A stretch of DNA of 64,000 bases, taken from positions 105,662,893 through 105,726,892 of the forward strand of contig CM077594.1 in NCBI GenBank assembly GCA_039654915.1. Direction: 5' to 3'. The notes under the pieces are model-generated. The model was not told the origin of the DNA. It searched no databases and was given only the letters and a program-made list of their open reading frames with translations. A program made the translations under genes and the position numbers. This DNA comes from Aquilaria yunnanensis (taxonomy: Eukaryota > Streptophyta > Magnoliopsida > Malvales > Thymelaeaceae). Of the stretch, positions 59,938 to 64,000 are shown one piece after another; within the stretch, counting starts at the first letter, position 1; each line of letters opens with the position of its first letter.

Positions 59938-62501
59938 TCACACATTCAATTTAGTTCTCCACATATCTGAGATGACCTTCTGAGGCTGCGGGTTGTCTGG
60001 TCCTCTGTCTCGTTGTCCAGATGTAAAATACAAATATCCATCCCAGAAGCCGGTCAGGGTAGTTTTCACTCTGTAAGGAAGCTTTCCTATTACTGACCAT
60101 GTCTGCAGTTGAAAGACAGCCTTCTCAATTCCTCATATGGTAGTCAGTGAAAACACAGGAAGAACAAGGGAACTCCCACGAAATTAGGACTTAAAATGAA
60201 CATGAAATGAAGAGAAGAGATTGATACCATTGTGTCAAAATGAAACTGGAAAACCTCCCCAACCAGAATCATGCGTTTTGTCACAGGATGCTTTTCTGTT
60301 GTGCCTCCGGTGATTATGATTGAATTGTTCACAATTACCCAAGCGCATTCTATATGAGAGTTGGGCTTTGGCATTGGAGGTAGCACTTTCCACTTCATTT
60401 CATGATCCAGCATGTAAATATCACTGTATACAACCTAAAACAGTACGGTACAGATCATTAGAATGTGATGAACCGGACAGTTGGAAGCAGGAACAGAGAA
60501 AACAAATGAGGAAATCATCTTCCATTACTCCATTCCATTCCAATGAGCAGTAACATCTCATCAATACGGTAGAATTTCCGTCCACAAGTTAATTTAATTT
60601 GTGTCTGCATCATTTTCATTATGGGTTACAGCTGACTTCTGGTTCTATGATCTAACTAAAACAGGTAGTTAGCCTATGTGTACCTCATGTCTGCGTGAGC
60701 ACTTGAAAATAGGTGACCCAGGTTTGGCCATAAAATCTCCCTCCTGACCGCCAATGACAAAGAGCCGGTCTTCAAACACAACACAAGCCCTAAAAGAGTA
60801 GCATTACAACATATCAGGACTGTAAATAACAAGAAGCAAACAGGAATGATTAAGGTAAAAGAACCTGTGTGGTCCCCCTCGAGGAATGGGTATCTCAGTC
60901 TGCCACTCTTTCTCCAGTGGTTTGCCATCTTGTACAGCAATGCTCCAGTGCTCCAATCCAGGTGTGTGGCGATTTTCTTTGCTACCACCCATCACATGGA
61001 GTCTGCCTCTCCATAATTGAGTTGCTGGAGCATACCTGAAATTTTCAAGGGGTTTTCTTTTTTCAGGGTGAGAGAAATATGGTTCAACCAAGTTGCTTTA
61101 TGATATTGAGAACTCAGAAGACAGAGGACACAGTAGCTGTGTGTATCTCAATTTTCGAACCATAGGAAAGAAGGAATAGGTTTCAAAGGTGAGACACAGG
61201 AAACAAAAAATTGCTCCCTTGTTAACTAAAAATCCCAAATTCAAGTTGTGCAAACTGGGAACACGCTCTCCCTCCCTCCTTCCCTCCTGCAAAGTGGTGA
61301 TCCTCGAAAACTGGGCGTGCACGGTGACCAAATGCATAAGGTTTATCCATCAACCATTTTTTGAAATCCAATACCTGGGAGCTGGTAAAGGAGGCAGGCT
61401 GCGCCATTTCCTAGTCTCAGTGTCGAGAACAAATGTTCGAGCAATGGGACCCCTGCACTGGGGGCCATATTGGCCGGAGACCACATATATAAATCTACCA
61501 TCAGTTGCCACTCCCAGATGTGAATGTGCCATCTCTTTTGGTGTATCGAATCTCTCAAACCATGTATTATCAGTGAAATTGAAGACATCAACATGGGAGT
61601 GCACCTACAAGAATATAAACACATGGAACACTACATCAGCACATAGCTCATCCAGAGTGCTCGTCAGTGGTGATTTCCAATTGAACAAGTCTATACAGAG
61701 CAGGTAAATCAGGTGGCTAGCTAGCTGTAATAATCTTACATAGTCAAGGGAGCCGTATCCAGAAAAAACATAGAACAGATTTTTTATCTGAATCGCATAT
61801 CCATCAAGACGAGGCACTGGCGCAGAAGGCATCTTCTCCCATGGTAACTCAGGTGCCTGCAGATCAGCAAAAGTTGCTGATAGAAATTTCTCCGGAACCT
61901 GCCTTTTCTTGTCTTTCACATCTGCTGCCTGGACAAGACAGGGAGATTAATCATTTGCTCATCAGTGACAATAATTAAACATCAAAATCGTCATTCCATA
62001 AACTGCTTCTTCACATTCCGTGGTTCCGCTCAGCAATTGTGTAACAAATGAAAAGAAGAAATCAATATCAAATTTATTGATGCGTCGCAGGGCATAACCA
62101 GCAAAAACTCACTAAAAATGAAGTGAAAAGCGACCAAATCCCCCCCCCCCCCCCTCCCCCGGGGGCAGGGACAAAAAAAAAAGAAGAGGAATAATCCCAA
62201 AAAACTTAACGGAGAATTGGAAGAGGAACCCAACAGAACACGAACCATAGTTTCTCAAGACCGAGGAGGAGAGAGAGAAAACCTGTTCAAGTTTCTTGAT
62301 GGGGACTACAGTTACAGCCGATTTCTGGGGAGCCCATTTGGATGAGATGGAACGATAGGCAGAAAAGAAGGAGGGAGAAGAAGCCCAGAGAAGATTAGAG
62401 ACGAAAGCCGCAACTAAAAGACTGGCGCACGTTAAGACGATGGCTCGCTTCCTGAAGCTGTGCTTGGTACGGTGATGGTGATTTTGGAAAAAGCTAGCCA
62501 T
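59938..62501 (-). CDS. Kelch-repeat membrane protein (At3g27220-like)
   Basis: Seven exons: 62501-62283, 61928-61740, 61604-61375, 61035-60865, 60789-60684, 60434-60228, 60102-59938; 428 residues (At3g27220 is about 426). Family of plant kelch-repeat proteins with no assigned function. The N-terminus is basic (HHHRTKHSFRKR), followed by one hydrophobic segment at about 20-38 (AIVLTCASLLVAAFVSNLLW), so a type II signal anchor and Golgi/secretory location are likely. Kelch units: 'YAIQIKNLFYVFSGYGSLDY', 'ATDGRFIYVVSGQYG', 'LWRGRLHVMGGSKENRHTPG', 'VFEDRLFVIGGQEGD', 'IVNNSIIITGGTTEKHPVTK', 'FWDGYLYFTSGQ', each with W or Y spaced as in a beta-propeller blade. All junctions are canonical and in phase. 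Intron 1 contains a C15 run. Confidence 0.92.
62140..62165 (+). repeat. C-rich / G5 tract in kelch gene intron 1
   Basis: C15, T, C5, then G5 in intron 1 of the minus-strand gene. Error-prone, and could form an i-motif or hairpin (CCCCCGGGGG). Confidence 0.85.
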
Positions 62502-62979
62502 TTGCTCTCGTAATCATTGAAATGGATGCGGCTGAAGTTGAACTCCATTTTATATCTGGGTGGAGAAGAAAGAAAATGCTTCGAGGACGATTGGACGAAG
62601 AAGGAATTTGGGATGGACAACCGAAACTCCAGTCCGTTAAGATGGGCGCCACTGGTTTCCATCCTCGTACAAGCTGTTAGCCGCGGTGGTGATAACGTTT
62701 TATGGTCGATTTCACTTTTTTCCCGTAAGGTTTGGTGTCAATAGCACTTTTTCCTCTTGGCTTTGGAGATCTAGTTATACCTCCTGCCATTTTTTTTTTG
62801 TTTTTGGTAATCAAAATCAGGACAAAAGCTAGGAAACAAGAGAAGTTGCTATTTGGTGTGCTGCTGCCACCTTTTCTTGAGAAACAATTACCACTGTGCC
62901 CTAGGAAATGGACTTGAACATTGCATGGATCTATTGCACTACTTGCTGTACTCCAAGAGCCAAGGGAATAAAACCTCAA
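62502..62979. other. Kelch gene promoter region
   Basis: Upstream of the minus-strand kelch gene; should contain its 5' UTR and promoter. No standard motif cluster was seen. A T9 run lies near 62791. Confidence 0.4.
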
Positions 62980-64000
62980 ATCACTTACTGTATTTGAGAG
63001 CAATTTGATAAAAAGGTAGCATTAGGAAAGTGAAGTCTACATGTTGCTTCACTTGTTTTTAGTAGACCATAGAGCTCGACCTCTAGTGCTGAAGAGGTGA
63101 AAGGAATAACAACATCACGTTGAAGGTTGGGTTGTCCACTAACTCCTTTTGAGACCCATGTCATAGCACTCAACTAAATTGAGCTTCATCAAGCACTATA
63201 TGTAATAAAGATTTCTAGTCTAGTAGGCAAAGATCGATTTACCTCATTGCCCTATGTGTAGCATAGAGGGTTTGGTTTATGATAAAAGACTTTCTGGTAC
63301 TTATCTTGACATTCCCTAGAAGCCTGGATTTACTGGATAAGGTCATCTTGCCTTGCTATAAGTAATTGAGCATGAAAGGAAGCATAACAAAAAACACGCT
63401 GATTTCTGCCAAGCCAAATAAGCCAGAGAGCAGAGACAAGATATGTGAACCACTCAAAGTACCATTTATTGTAATTATTAAGAAGATCTGAGAGCCAAGC
63501 CTCAAAGGAAGGAAACCTAGTTGTTGATTGTTGTGTACAGAAAGAACCCGACATTTCTTCAAAGCCATTACACTCCCAAAATAGGTGAAGAGCAGTTTTA
63601 TGATGAATTTAACTGCGCAAACAATTTGGGTTTGAAAGAACTTTATGGGTAGTTAGGCTACTAGTCATAGGAAGAGCATTTAGAAGACACTTCCATAGGA
63701 AAATTTTAAACTTTTGTGACACCTTAGATGCCTACACTTTTTTCATGATGTTGGAAAAGTTCAAGTGAGGGCCTATGTTTATTGTTGTTGCTATAGAATT
63801 TAGGAGAGGAGCTGATTGTCTTTGAATTTCCAGACAATAAGCTTGTTTCATGGTTAATATACCAAAGTTATTGCCTAGCCATATGATAGAGTCCTGCTTG
63901 CTGAGGTCAAAGGCATAGGGAATTTTGAAGATTTGATCAACAATATGCCTTGGGAAAAGTTGGGTAATGATTGGGTTCAACCATTTTTGGTTGGGGAAAT
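62980..64000 (-). mobile_element. LINE 3' part with RNase H, runs off the window
   Basis: Minus-strand reading from the window end downward gives, through frameshifts: 'QLFPRHIVDQIFKIPYAFDL', 'DSIIWLGNNFGILTMKQAYC' (zf-RVT approach, 63.8-63.98 kb), 'FTYLVSALWLIWLGRNQRVF' (63.45 kb), and an RNase H-like 'FTSSALEVELYGLLKTSEAT' (63.1 kb). This is the end of an L1-type LINE ORF2 with an RVT_3 RNase H. Frames are broken. The 5' portion lies beyond 64000. Confidence 0.7.

Noticed and set aside
1..64000. tRNA genes, rRNA, CRISPR arrays or bacterial-type operons
   Set aside because: No cloverleaf with matching A/B boxes, rRNA motif or regular spaced repeat array was found by eye; a tRNAscan-SE run would be decisive for tRNAs.

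Overview
This is eudicot plant nuclear DNA. The evidence is many introns with GT-AG boundaries, plant-specific gene families (MTERF, MOS2, PLP3, COP9 subunit 3, an At5g14260-type plastid SET protein), plant promoter motifs (TGGGCY site II boxes and a telo-box), and AT-rich gene-poor stretches filled with plant transposons (CACTA, MULE, Stowaway, hAT and L1-type LINE). Nothing in the window fixes a genus. I see no prokaryotic or viral operon, CRISPR array or clear tRNA/rRNA gene.

Layout. 0.1-6.5 kb holds a one-exon MTERF gene (-), divergent from MOS2 (+), followed by a FAM32A-like gene (-). 6.5-9.4 kb is AT-rich with two small inverted-repeat elements. 9.6-10.8 kb is a two-exon Gfo/Idh/MocA oxidoreductase gene (-) that carries a frameshift. 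10.8-15.9 kb is transposon territory, including a complete non-autonomous CACTA element. 16.0-19.9 kb is MTERF5 (+); its first intron holds a LINE fragment that is itself interrupted by a hAT-like element. 20.4-23.9 kb is a pair of 1.27-kb MULE-like elements in inverted orientation. 25.6-31.2 kb is a 13-exon cohesin SCC1/RAD21 (SYN2-like) gene (+). 32.2-33.6 kb is mitochondrial ribosomal protein L13 (+). 34.5-36.2 kb is PLP3 (-), divergent from CSN3 (36.5-40.4 kb, +). 40.4-55.6 kb is a long gene-poor block with a decayed L1-type LINE (-), a MULE with a near-perfect 9-bp target duplication and other repeats. 55.7-59.2 kb is a plastid SET-domain protein (+), convergent with a kelch-repeat membrane protein (59.9-62.5 kb, -). 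The last kilobase is the 3' part of another LINE (-) that runs off the window.

Functionally these are unrelated housekeeping genes: organelle gene expression (two MTERFs, bL13m), RNA processing and immunity (MOS2), cohesion, tubulin/phosducin-like chaperoning, and the COP9 signalosome. They are not a pathway cluster. Two divergent pairs, MTERF/MOS2 (369 bp apart) and PLP3/CSN3 (355 bp apart), share short intergenic regions rich in site II motifs. Exon models were built by hand from splice consensus, reading phase and recalled family sequences, and all reconstructed coding lengths are multiples of three except the frameshifted oxidoreductase. No previously undescribed biological system is convincingly visible. 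The best leads are the MULE inverted pair, the nested insertions in MTERF5 intron 1, the frameshifted oxidoreductase with repeated copies of its 3' end, and the internal 55-residue repeats of the cohesin gene.
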